This document shows positions 37,115 through 48,050 of a stretch of DNA of 64,000 bases, piece by piece. The notes below the pieces were generated by a model. The model did no database searches and was not told the origin of the DNA. It saw only the letters and a list, made by a program, of their open reading frames with translations. Every line of letters begins with the position of its first letter. Position 1 is the first letter of the stretch. Position numbers and translations under genes: made by a program. This DNA is from Rhodeus uyekii (lineage: Eukaryota; Chordata; Actinopteri; Cypriniformes; Acheilognathidae). The stretch lies in the NCBI GenBank assembly GCA_037043235.1, contig JAWRVZ010000025.1:3671001-3735000 (forward strand). The letters are read 5' to 3'.

Positions 37115-37570
37115 TATACATTACCGTTAAGACATTTGGGGTTGGTAAGATTATTTTTTTTTTAAGTCTTCCATGCTCACCAAGGCTGCATTTATTTGAT
37201 CAAAAATACAGTAAAAACAGTAATTATGTGAAAAAGTATTCAAATTTAAAATAATGTATTCCTTTGATGGTAACGCTGAATTTTCAGCATCCTTACTCCA
37301 GTCTTCAGTATTACATGATTCTTCAGAAATCATTCTAATAAACTGATTTGCTGCTCAAGAAACATTTCTTATTATCAATGATGAAAACAGCAACTGCAGT
37401 ACTGCTTAATACTTTTTATAAAAATAGAAAGTTAAAAAGAACAGGAAGAAATAGACTTTTTTATTTCATGTCTCTACTGTCACTTTTGATCAATGTAATG
37501 CATCCTTTTTTTTAACAAAACAAATTTAAAACAAAAATACTTACAGACCCCAAACTTTTAAAGGCACCGT
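37115..37570. mobile_element. MITE with TTTGGGGT...GACCCCAAA inverted ends
   Basis: Left CATTTGGGGTTGGTAAGATT, right ACTTACAGACCCCAAACTTT. Inside are CACCAAGGCTGCATTTATTT and GAATTTTCAGCATCCTTACT. It is in the opposite orientation to the copy at 35290-35700. Confidence 0.75.
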
Positions 37571-40500
37571 ATGTAAGTTTTGCCCCACTAGACATAAATC
37601 ATGAGAGTTGTCATCTCCACCTTCACAGAAATCATTAATAACACATTTAATTAGTAAGTAAATGTATCAAAGTTTAATTAACATTACTGTGGAATGAAGC
37701 AGGGCAGGGCTGAGAGCCTGGGACATTTTGCGTTTCTGTTTTTTATTATGCTTATATGCCGCAGTCGGCAGCTGCTGCTCCTTTTGTTTTGTTGTTTATG
37801 TTATGTTATGTTGTTGTTTATTTTAGTTTATTTTACCTCCTCCTTCCCTGAGCTTGAACTTTCTTACAGTTACGTTCGATCACTTAAATTCATATTATTT
37901 TATTTCATTTTAATGAAATAGCCTCAAATGCTGAACTACTATACGAGTCACTTTATATGACAAATTAAAATTGTGGGCATTGGTCAAAACAATCATACTA
38001 AAAATACATTTGATATGAGTGTCTTAAAAGTTATTTAATAACATGCATTAGCTCGGTGGCTAGTATAAGACACTGAAGTAAACTACAATATCATATTAAT
38101 AAAACCTGGAGGACTTGTGTTGCTAAATGGCATGCAAATATTTTTTTTATTGTATGGTAAAGAAAATGCAGTATTACTGTTACTTCAAATAAAGGTCTTT
38201 CTCTTAAATAATTCCCAATTGACCAAATAGTGTTGTCTGATAAACTTTTATGGGTACAAACATGTCAGGGTAAATCAACAAAACAAGACTAAGTGTGTTT
38301 AACACTGATTAGTTTTCTGTCAATAAAGGTATCCAAACAGTTCCTCATTGTCTAATAAAACACATAATATATTAAAGTGTCTTAGGTGTTTCAATGGTTT
38401 CTATGGAAGTACATTTCTATGGACATCTTGGGCAACGCTGATTTAACGTCATTGACAGGCAACATAATGACACAGGACCTTAAAATAGGTGATTGGGATA
38501 AATAACATTATTCAAGTGGCAAAAATCTCACATATTGTGCCTAGGGTATAATATAATATAACATAATAACTGTAAAAGGAAGGGAAATTGGGAAGCAAAG
38601 GAAAATTCATGTGATACAATATGTACCCACACACACAAACTATGGTGCATTTCAGGCATTAACAGGTATTCAAATAAAACTGGGAAAAAAAGCTTAATTT
38701 CGTACACATAAATTATATTTTACATATTCTATAAAATCAACCAACCAAAAAGCTATTGGTTCTTGGTTCTAACACACTGTTATCATTAAATTTGCGTACA
38801 TCCTTTTTTACATTACAGTGCATTTGATAAGAAAGGCACAACGAGTCTTTGAGGATGTGGGGCTGCCGAGAGATAATGGCAGTTTCATGAACAGAGGCCT
38901 ATTGTTTTTAACACCACCATGCCACATGCATTGCACACACACAAAAAACCCTGCTCAAACGCATAGATGGTCGAAGGAGTACATAAGAATAAAGGCTTAC
39001 CTGGTTGTCGATTTATCTGGGTAAGAGGCTAGTATGTATGCGTTTATGCATGTGTGGCTGTTCCACCTGCCTGCTGTTACTGTGGAGCTGCGCTATTACC
39101 TAGAGTCTGGTGTCACATTGCACAGGTGCAAAGAGAACTCAAGAATGCTCATAGCCTTGTGTTGCTCTGCGTACATGCGTACATATATATATGTGTGTTC
39201 CTCAAAATGCACAGTTTTAAATGTTAACAAATTATGAATTCACAAACATCTCCATTATTGAATACAGTGTGAAAAAATAAGGAATGCATATTCATACTCC
39301 CATAAAGTTCTCACAATGTCTATTTCTGTGTGTTCCTCGTAGGACGTTGGCATGATATCCTATGTGAGAGCTTTGTCGCCTATGCCCAAGATGCATTCAC
39401 ACATGTGACAGAAAACAATCCAAGAATGTGTCCGAGAGTAGATAAAGTGGGTGATGGTGGTGAGGTAGTGTGCTGGTTCATACTGCTGTCTCTGTTGCTA
39501 CTCACAGAATGCCACTTTGTTCATTGGCCAGCTTACCAGAGGCAGGAAGAACAGGCATGCATTGATGATTTCAAACTGCTCAACACACACAAAGGCTGTG
39601 ACTGTAAGCTTGTTTGTCAGCGTATGTGAGGATGCGTGTGTATTGTGTTAAAACAATTTCAAAGAACAAGGGCCTCCATTAACTGAATAAAGACGAGTGG
39701 CGGATCAATAATGGCACAAACTACTACCTGTCTCCAGTGTCAGAAATCAACTGTATTATTAAGGAGCAATTTTAAGCAGCCTGCTTTTATGTGGGCACAT
39801 TCCAAACATATATAAACATGCCATGTCATACTGAATCTCAGCTGAATCTATTACTTGATTAAAATTTTCATCAAAACACATAGCTGTTACTTATGAAGTC
39901 ATATCAACATCATATACAAAGTTGCTGTAATTAATTCACATTATTACAGTACATTATGGCACAATAAAATGTTAGTTTGATTAATGGTCTTATGTTATAT
40001 TGAGTGTTTTTCTTTTATGTATTTGCGTAAAAAATATATATTATATTTTATATTATATTTTAATAAGCCGATATAATAGAATAATAGAATTCACTGTTGA
40101 CTCCTTATAGTTATTATTACTTTGTTATGTAAGTAGGTGTCAACAAGTGACCGATTCAACCGATTCGTTCAAACACATTGAAAAATTCCCTATTGTATAT
40201 GGAAAGCGAAAAACGATACGGCAAAAGATTAGTATGTCCAAATCTATAGTACTTGAAAAGTACCACGATGACTTATTACTGCAACCGAGATTCTGAAGTG
40301 CGCATTTGATGGACAGTGAAGCGATATAACTGACGCTGGTAAATTCAAATGTAGTACCTACTCAAACAGTGTGTGATTTCGGAAGCATTGCAAGTAACTG
40401 TCTTTATGAGTGAGTCATAGATTCATTCAGTCTACGGATTCATTTAAAAACGCTGATTCAAAAAAAAAAAAAAATGGTTCTGCTGTGACTTTGTTAGGAA

Positions 40501-42828
40501 CTTCAAAAAAAGTAAAACAGACCAGTAACTTACATATTGTGTCTAAAATGTAAATCACCCAATATTAATAAAGTATAGGTATGAAATAAAGTCATGATAT
40601 TTAAAAAGCATTGCACTATGCACTGTGGAGGAAATGTTTTGCTCCTTGTATTTTCAATATTTGGGGATTTATATTGTGGTATTTTCCCATAACCCCTTAA
40701 TTTCATGTTGCACACAGTTAAAATTGCCCATGTACATGTCCCTTTGGCACTGTAAAGTAATAAGAGATATCATAGGGTAATATGCCAACTCAAAGGACAA
40801 GAAGCTAAGCAGTTAGCTTAGCAGTTAGCATGAACAATTAAAAGTAATTTCTGCTGTCCTCAGCACAACAGAAGGGCATGTTCACTGAGTGGTACCATGA
40901 TGGACTACATTTACTAATAAGCTATGAAGATGCAATCCTTTGCAAAAGTATTCAGCCCCTATACGCTCTTAATGTTAAAATCATCTTAATTTTTTGTTAA
41001 AATAACTTTTCTCATTTAATGAATAGAGACATTGTTAGTTATTATACACTGTAATTATACACTGTAGTTTCAACAAATGTTATTTTCAATAGTTTGATTT
41101 CTGCTCTAAAAATAAGTTAATTATGCTGATGTTTATAGTAATCGTTAACAGGAGAGTCAACATCTCCTGCACTGGAAAGCTGAGTCTTTCTTGCATGTGT
41201 TAAACTTCAGAGGCTGTAGTGACTCACTCCGGCAGTGAATATTGCCGTTTAATAAAAACTCCCACAGAACAGACAGAAGGGAATCATCGAGGAATCAGAT
41301 TCGATCTAAAAATATTACCTTTCAAGATCTGTAGAAGAATAGGCCAAGACAAGCAACCCACTCTAATAAAGCACATGACCCCCAGTGACATCTAACTACA
41401 GAATATGAATTCACAGAGAACAATCTATCTATATATATCTATTCTAACTAATGAACCTATTTGTACCATAACTAAGGCTATGTTCAGACTGCGGGTAAAT
41501 GTGACCCAAATCTGATTTTTTCACTCATCTGTGATCTTTTCAATTTCATATATGTTACTAAATCCAGTACAGGTCTCTTAACAGTCATTTCAGAATTCAT
41601 GCGACTTTTACGTACATCTAGATCAACATTCGTCACAATTCTGCACTCACAAGAATCCCTTAAAAATGTTTTATATACTACGTTGTCAAGACAGTTGTGA
41701 AAGGTAGTCAGTGGAAGCACAGTAATGTGTTAGAACTCATATGTATTACAGTGACAGCTTTATATATGAGCAAAACATCACTCGTATCATAAATGATTAA
41801 AACTCAGCTCTTTTTTTTCTCCATATCCTCATTTGTTTTGTATATTGCAATTTTTATCATGATGCTATTATATTAGTTTATTTAACATATTTAGCTAAAT
41901 ACAGTATATTAGTATATTTAGCTAATATACTTTCATGGTCAACCAGCTTCACCATCACTCATTTTGCTGATAAAGAGCCTAGGTGTGCACTAACATGTCC
42001 AGACCAGCAAAATCAGAGTCTTGCTTCTGCATTGTCATTGTAGGTCAAAGTTTTGTGTATTCAAGGACTGACCCGTGTTCTGATATGGTGTTTTCTGTAT
42101 TACATGACTTGTGGTTTGGGTGAAATTAGAGATGCTTTATTGTTGAAATTATTGCTGAGGAGCAGCAGCAATTGTGTAGTAGCAGATTGAGAACTAAGGT
42201 TGAAACATCTTACTTACAGCACATAGTTGCTGATTAAAAATGAGAGGAGGAACTGAGTTGAACCAGGAAATGTAATTACAGCACGTTCCCAGACAGACAC
42301 ACATTCCCTAACTGTGTCTTCCAGTCGCAGTCCGCCTATCAAACACACACATACAGTCACTCTTTTTATACTAAGAACAAACAGTTGTAAATACAGGTAT
42401 CTCCATGCCAGAATCTGATCAATCTGTCCTTTGTTTTGTCAGTCTGTCTTTCTAACCCCTGCATTCTTGTGTCTCAATCACAAAATGTCCTTTTTTGACC
42501 AGAAAATTGTGCAGTGTCACTGTTAACTGTGGACTGTACTGATTGTGTTTGGCTACTTGAGATTTATATCAATAGTTTTGTGTGTGAGCATGTGTCCTGC
42601 TCCACTCAACCACACAAGTCTTGGTCAAAGCAACAAACCTTCAGATGAATGATTAAATGAGAATTCATTATCAATTATGAAATTATTCCCATATGATCTG
42701 AGGATTTCCTGGAAAAACTTCAATATAAATGTATATGCATGTTAAACATGCACGAAATGGACACCTGATTCATTGTTTACATTAATTGGGACAGAAAACC
42801 AATTGAACTGACGCTTTCAACCTCAGAT

Positions 42829-42890
42829 TTACATTTATTAATTTAGCAGACGCTTTTATCCAAAGCGACTTACAATTTGAGGAATACAGA
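42829..42890 (-). repeat. Teleost SINE/DNA-element tail fragment
   Basis: ACATTTATTAATTTAGCAGA then CGCTTTTATCCAAAGCGACT: a well-preserved inverse copy of the tail also seen in the SINE at 50311-50458. No tRNA-like head is recognisable beside it. Confidence 0.7.
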
Positions 42891-43689
42891 AAGCGATTCG
42901 TCCTGAAGATACATAAGAGTGCTTACAATACAAAGTTTCGAACATTACATACACAAGTATACAGATACATGTAAATCGCCGCTTGCCCTGACTAATTGAC
43001 TGACCTACATGTCAGCGATAGTGTGTAATAGCGTCTAGGCAACATTTGCCTGTTTCCATACATGCATTCATTTATATAGCTACTGTAAGTGAATGTAAAT
43101 TTCTCAGTGAATATAAATTCAGATAAAACTGGCTTGGACCATTCTATAAAAAACATATGACTACTTATTACTTCATGTGATGTTTTGAGTGTGTATCTGT
43201 GCCCATGAAAGATCATGTTCTAATGAAGCGCAGATTGTGTTACCTTATATCTGAGGGTCACATTACTCTATAAGTGCCCGTTTAGACACTGTTTAGTGTC
43301 TATCGATGTCCATCTATTTTAATATCTGCAGCTTGGGGCAATGTGAATTCCTCTAGGGACCAATGGACAGCTCTATACTAGTCTGTGTCGTACCACACTA
43401 GAGGGCAATGTTATACCACATAATGTTTTGGGGCCAATGTCTGTCACATCGTATTTGTGAGCCTACTACAGTGGGTTTAATTAGGTCATATTGTTGTGGA
43501 AAATAACATAATGTCCAGCATGCATAAGACATACCCACTGCAGACTAAAGATGTGTAACCTTATTCAGATTATGCTGTGGGATCACCTGTCACACCAACA
43601 AAAGCACAGACACTTCAGTCAAACACACAGGGCCTTTCCCCTTCACTGGTCAACTTGTATTGATGCAGTACTTTTTATGAATTAATATT

Positions 43690-43935
43690 AATTGGCCTTT
43701 TCATGCATTATTTACGGGGGGAGGAAGCCTCGGGAGCAGTTTCTCTGGTTTCCTCTACTTGAACGCACAAATCTCCAGGGTATTTAAGGGGAACATGCCC
43801 CCAAACCAAAGTCAGCAGTGGGAACTTTTGAGGCTGTTTCCTCTCTTATACTAACTGTTTTATTTTTGGAGGGATTGCCTTCAAACGGCAAGCGTAAAAA
43901 TTTACAATCCGAAAGAGGAGTAAGGTAGCTTGCGT
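43690..43935 (+). promoter_or_regulatory. Candidate TATA-type promoter and first exon, gene unknown
   Basis: A distinct, less AT-rich patch in otherwise AT-rich DNA. It has CAGGGTATTTAAGGGGAACA near 43777-43796 (TATA-like, also CArG-like), about 130 bases of balanced-composition sequence, and then a possible donor at GAGTAAGGTAGC (about 43918-43929). No open frame or downstream exon was found. It could be an alternative or non-coding promoter, an enhancer, or chance. Confidence 0.2.
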
Positions 43936-45363
43936 GTCCAGTCTTTTTGATTATTTAAAGAACATTCCTTCTTATTTTAGCGTTTTTCATGTGCTAATCC
44001 AATATATGATTTAGTAAGTTTAAAGTATGTTTTAGTATGTTTAAATTAAATATAATATTTTGTCACATATTAAAAGTTTTCAGTGAGGATTAATGATGAT
44101 TAAATTATGATTTATAATACTTGATTATTTTAGGCAAAATAAAAGGACACAATATACCATATTTGTTATCAGCTGATATTAGAGGTTTTTTATTGGTATT
44201 TGTTATTTAATTGTTCGTAGATATTTAATTGTTCATGCTCATTTCCTCTATTGTTTTTACAATTACCTTCATCTAACACTCACTTAATGTTAATAAAATT
44301 ATAATTGATTAATAACACTGTTAAATGGAAAACTGAACTAATCCCAAATTCCCAGAAGCATGCGGTCCAAGCAATTCAGAGTAATATTACTGTAATTCAA
44401 TTTTCTTTTTCATGCAAGAAAACACACAATTACAGCTAAGATTGCTAAATGTCATCAGCTGTGCCTATACAATAAACCTCCATTCATGAGTTATATGAAG
44501 TGTACAGTGAGAAGAAATCACAACCTTATATAGTAAGTGTAAGGTTTATGTCTATGTTACTGATGTTATCATTCTCACTTCACTGAGCCTTTAAGAGCAG
44601 AGCTAGATAGGCAATAAATAACTCACACAGGAACACCAATGTGTTTCAATAGCGTGGACCTGATAGCAAATAGAAACAAAGAAACAAAACTGAAATTCAA
44701 TTTACAGTTAGGCATTACATCATCATTACGTCACGATAAAAGAAGGAAAATTAGGCCAGACACGGTCTATTAGAAACATATATTGGTATTATGGGCATAT
44801 TATGGGCATTAATGAATGACAATAAAGCGTATCAGTGATGTATATTTGGCTAATATAAATAGTGAGTAGCCATCCATGTTTTTTTTAGGAACGGGCAATG
44901 CAATCGATGGCATCTTTTGCCACAAAAGCATGCATTGTGGCAGGTATGCATCGTGAGAGAGAACGACACTAGCGCTCGAGGAACCATCAATTGCCTGCAC
45001 CAGTAAGCATATTATGAATGACTGACGACTCATAATTAAAATATGCAATGTTTTGCCACATTTCTCTGAAATCCATAGCATCACTTAATCTAAAGGACTG
45101 CCATTCATAAATAAGCTAATAAAAGGCAACATATGAAGGGAGCAGATAGATGTGATGATGCAAACATATCGACGGCGTTTCCTACAAAATGACAGATTTT
45201 TTATCATGCATTTTAACGCGGAATGCAGCTCGAGACATGTTCATGCCTCCCCAGCAGCGCAAACATCTGTAAAGAATGGTGGATTTTGGAAGATGGGCTA
45301 AATGACAAGGTCAGTATCACCGACAAAGCTATGCAGTTTAACAAATGTTTGATTATCTCCTAC

Positions 45364-45610
45364 CTCTCCCCCCGTGTGTCACGGCACAGCGATCAGTTCC
45401 TATTCTTCCTTTATTGTGTCTCGCGACACTCGGTTATCTTCCATTCAAGTCGCAGCACGGGAGCTGACCTCTTTGTGTATGTGTGGATGTGTGTGTTGCT
45501 GATGCTGCGAGTGCTCGAGACAGTTCCGTACGCATTCAGTGCGCGCGGAGGCGCTGCTTCTCACACAGCTGCACGTGAAACAGGAGGGTGTGGCAGAGGC
45601 CGTTCACACA
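45364..45610 (-). promoter_or_regulatory. Candidate CpG-rich promoter/5' UTR exon, possibly cracd
   Basis: CpG-dense patch (CGGCACAGCGATC, GTGCGCGCGGAGGCGCTG) with an E-box CACGTG on the gene-distal side. On the - strand it could form a non-coding exon ending at 45364, with GAGAG followed by GTAGGA as donor. It lies upstream of, and on the same strand as, the first cracd coding exon (31883), so it would suit a cracd 5' exon. This is inference only; no transcript evidence is available. Confidence 0.3.
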
Positions 45611-46149
45611 ACAATAAAAACACACATTTCCATCTATAAATATACACCATTTTGATTTAATGAATGCTGCACAACATATAAATGCGGGCCACAATCTGGA
45701 ATAATTACAGAGACTGAAAGTGCCCTCAGTATTTTTGCTAATTAAAAAGTCTTTACACATAATTGTACAGAGTTGCTGAGAATGATCATTAAAATAGTAC
45801 ACATTCAAACGAGATAAAAACAAACTAATCATCAAGAAAATAACAATAACCAGCGAACTGTCCACACTAAAGGAAAAAAAAATTCTGCTGCTTTAAATGC
45901 TCTAGCTCTAGCATTTAAAGTTGGGTGGATTCTGATTGGCTGTTAATGGTTTTATCGTTCATCAGCAGGAAAAAAAATCATCCTGAAAATGATTTCTTAA
46001 ATCTGTGACGTCATTGTTATACTTGTGGACCATATTTACATCACGTGATTAGCCGAGTCATGCAATTGACCATTTATGGTTCCCAGAACGTTCTTTAATG
46101 TTTGTTTGTTTGTTTGTTTGTTTTGGTTAGCCAGGAAAGTTTTCTTAAC

Positions 46150-46725
46150 GAAAATAGAACATCAGTTTTTGATTAGTAGAAGTCATACTAACGTTACTTT
46201 AATGTTTCCCTGATGTTATTTAACTTTGCTCTCACGTTCTTCTAACGTTACTTTAACTTTCCCCTGATGTTATTATAACTTTGCTGTCACATTATTCTTA
46301 AGTTAATTTAACGTTCCCCTGATGTTATTTTAAATTCGCTTTCACATTATTCTAAAGTAACTTTAACATTCCCCTTACATTATTATAACTTTACTCTCAC
46401 ATTATTCTAAAGTTACTTTAACATTCCCCTGACGTTATTATAACTTTACTCTCACATTATTCTAAAGTTAATTTAACATTCCCTGTTGTTATTTTAACTT
46501 TGCTCTCACATTATTCTAAAGTTAATTTAACATTCCCTGTTGTTATTTTAACTTTGCTCTCACATTATTCTAACGTTACTTTTGTTACCCTGACATTATT
46601 GTAACTTTGCTCTAACGTTCTTCTAATGTTACTTTAACGTTCCCCAGACATTATTTAACTTTGTTCTAACGTTATTCAAATGTTTCTGTAACATTATTCT
46701 AATGTTCCTAGAATGTTCCCCTAAC
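46150..46725. repeat. Minisatellite, about 55 bp unit, roughly 10 copies
   Basis: The unit runs like TAACGTTACTTTAACATTCC then CCTGATGTTATTTTAACTTT and GCTCTCACATTATTC. Copies differ by a few substitutions and short indels; two adjacent copies near 46460-46570 are nearly identical. Flanking GGTTCCCAGAACGTTC at about 46079 and GTTCCTAGAATGTTCCCC at the far end suggest the array grew inside an older dispersed repeat. A similar motif (CCCAGAACATTCTGCGAACC) occurs at about 61480. Confidence 0.85.
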
Positions 46726-47099
46726 CTCTTTACTTCTTTATCATTACCACCCACTCTACGGCAATAATCATTCAGCACACTCCGCGACCCTGTACAGTAT
46801 AAAGGCATGTGGAAGGTGAATCTATGGACTAGGCGAACGTTCTGTATAAGACATTTATTTTAGATTATTTAAAAATAACTACCTTGCGACATTCTTGGAA
46901 CGTATGCTATGGTTGCAATAAATGTTATTATTTGGTTCTCAAAAAAAGCACAGGTGCACACATTTTTTGTCTAAACATTCAATAAACTGATTCATTAAAA
47001 ATATTTTCTGACTATTACTATGTATGTCAGGCTTTACAGAGTTAATATTTACTTAGAAATATGTTATACAATTCTACATTAATTATATACCTTTATTTA

Positions 47100-47375
47100 T
47101 ATTTCACCCAAATATAAAGAGTCTGTCATCACTTACTAAACCCTCAAGTTGTTCCAAACCCACATACATTTTGTATATATAATTATGTGTCATTTTCAAA
47201 CAGTCGTTGACTTCCATTAGCATGGGAATTTTTTTTTGTCAATGGCGTCCCACAACTGTTTGGTTACTAAAATTCTTCAAAATATCTTCTTTTGTGTTCA
47301 GCAGAACAAAGACATTTATGCAGGTTTGGAACAACATGAGCGTGAGTAAATGATGGGTGAACTATCCCTTTAATC
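47100..47375. mobile_element. Foldback MITE (TTTCACCCAAAAAT family)
   Basis: Left arm ATTTCACCCAAATATAAAGA with CAAGTTGTTCCAAACCCACA. Right arm AGGTTTGGAACAACATGAGC followed by GATGGGTGAACTATCCCTTT is its inverse. Same family as 26438-26845. It ends about 75 bases before the cep135 promoter patch. Confidence 0.8.
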
Positions 47376-47429
47376 CCTCCTTCCACTCAATGTCGGCTAG
47401 ATGGCGCTGTTTCAATGACTCCAGATTGA

Positions 47430-47737
47430 CGAAGGTCTTCCTTCTCCTCGGCGCCATTTTCAAACAGTGTTACCGCCGCCGGAAGCCCGTCCGCCGTGGG
47501 GAGGGGAGGAAATCTCAAGAAGACACTTGCGATTAGCTAACCTCAAACAGTTTCACAAAATGAAAGGGCTGAGGCGAAATACACAAACAGCAAGCAGACT
47601 ATGGGGGGCTAATTGTTGCATCTAATGAGAAAAGCTTTGTTTCCTTGCGCCAGATATGCTTCAGAATGAAGACTGAGGCTAAATCAGCAAACTGAAGACA
47701 GACTGAAATAAACCTGTGAACAACAACAAGCGCCAGA
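47430..47737 (+). promoter_or_regulatory. cep135: cep135 promoter and 5' UTR exon
   Basis: CpG-rich patch with GCGCCATTTT at 47451-47460 (YY1-type core, also E2F-like GGCGCC) and CCGCCGCCGG just after. The following sequence ends with a good donor, CCAGA then GTAAGTATG at 47738, and rejoins the coding exon through an acceptor ending at 48032. No TATA box. The TSS is probably within about 47460-47520. Confidence 0.6.
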
Positions 47738-48050
47738 GTAAGTATGTCTGTGGATTTATTTTAGGTACTATTAAATTGATTATTGTAAATCTATGGTCGC
47801 GTTTTATAACTTAACGAGCTGCCTATCTAGACAGTTCTCAGCTCCCTCAGAAGTGCTGTCTAGGTTGGCGGAACACAACCGACAAATAAAGTATGTTTGT
47901 TATTTTTATATGGATTTGAACCGCCTTTATCGAGTGGTTTGTTGTCTTGATAATAAAGATAATAATCAACTGGCGCTCTGGATGTTTTCATATGTCATAG
48001 TCTCTGTAATTCTGTTGTTGTCATGTTTGTAGAGTTAGTGTTGAATGACC

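Larger units (their letters stand above)
31884..47400. other. 15.5 kb region without supported coding sequence
   Basis: Between the first coding exon of cracd and the cep135 promoter. I find no exon set with conserved protein. It may include non-coding 5' exons and introns of cracd, long non-coding transcripts or enhancers. It contains a Tc1 element, two complete TTTGGGGTC MITEs, a SINE tail, a minisatellite, simple repeats and two promoter-like patches (43.7-43.9 and 45.36-45.6 kb), each listed separately. Open frames of 60-138 codons here (for example 34620-34934, 39330-39629, 45223-45639) look like chance. Confidence 0.5.

Noticed and set aside
39330..39629. 99-codon + strand open frame with a hydrophobic stretch
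   Set aside because: No signal peptide at the start, no recognised family, and surrounded by repeats and AT-rich sequence.
45223..45639. 138-codon open frame, + strand
   Set aside because: Falls on the CpG-rich patch; low-complexity Ser/Cys/Val content with no recognisable domain. More likely a 5' UTR/promoter region on the opposite strand.
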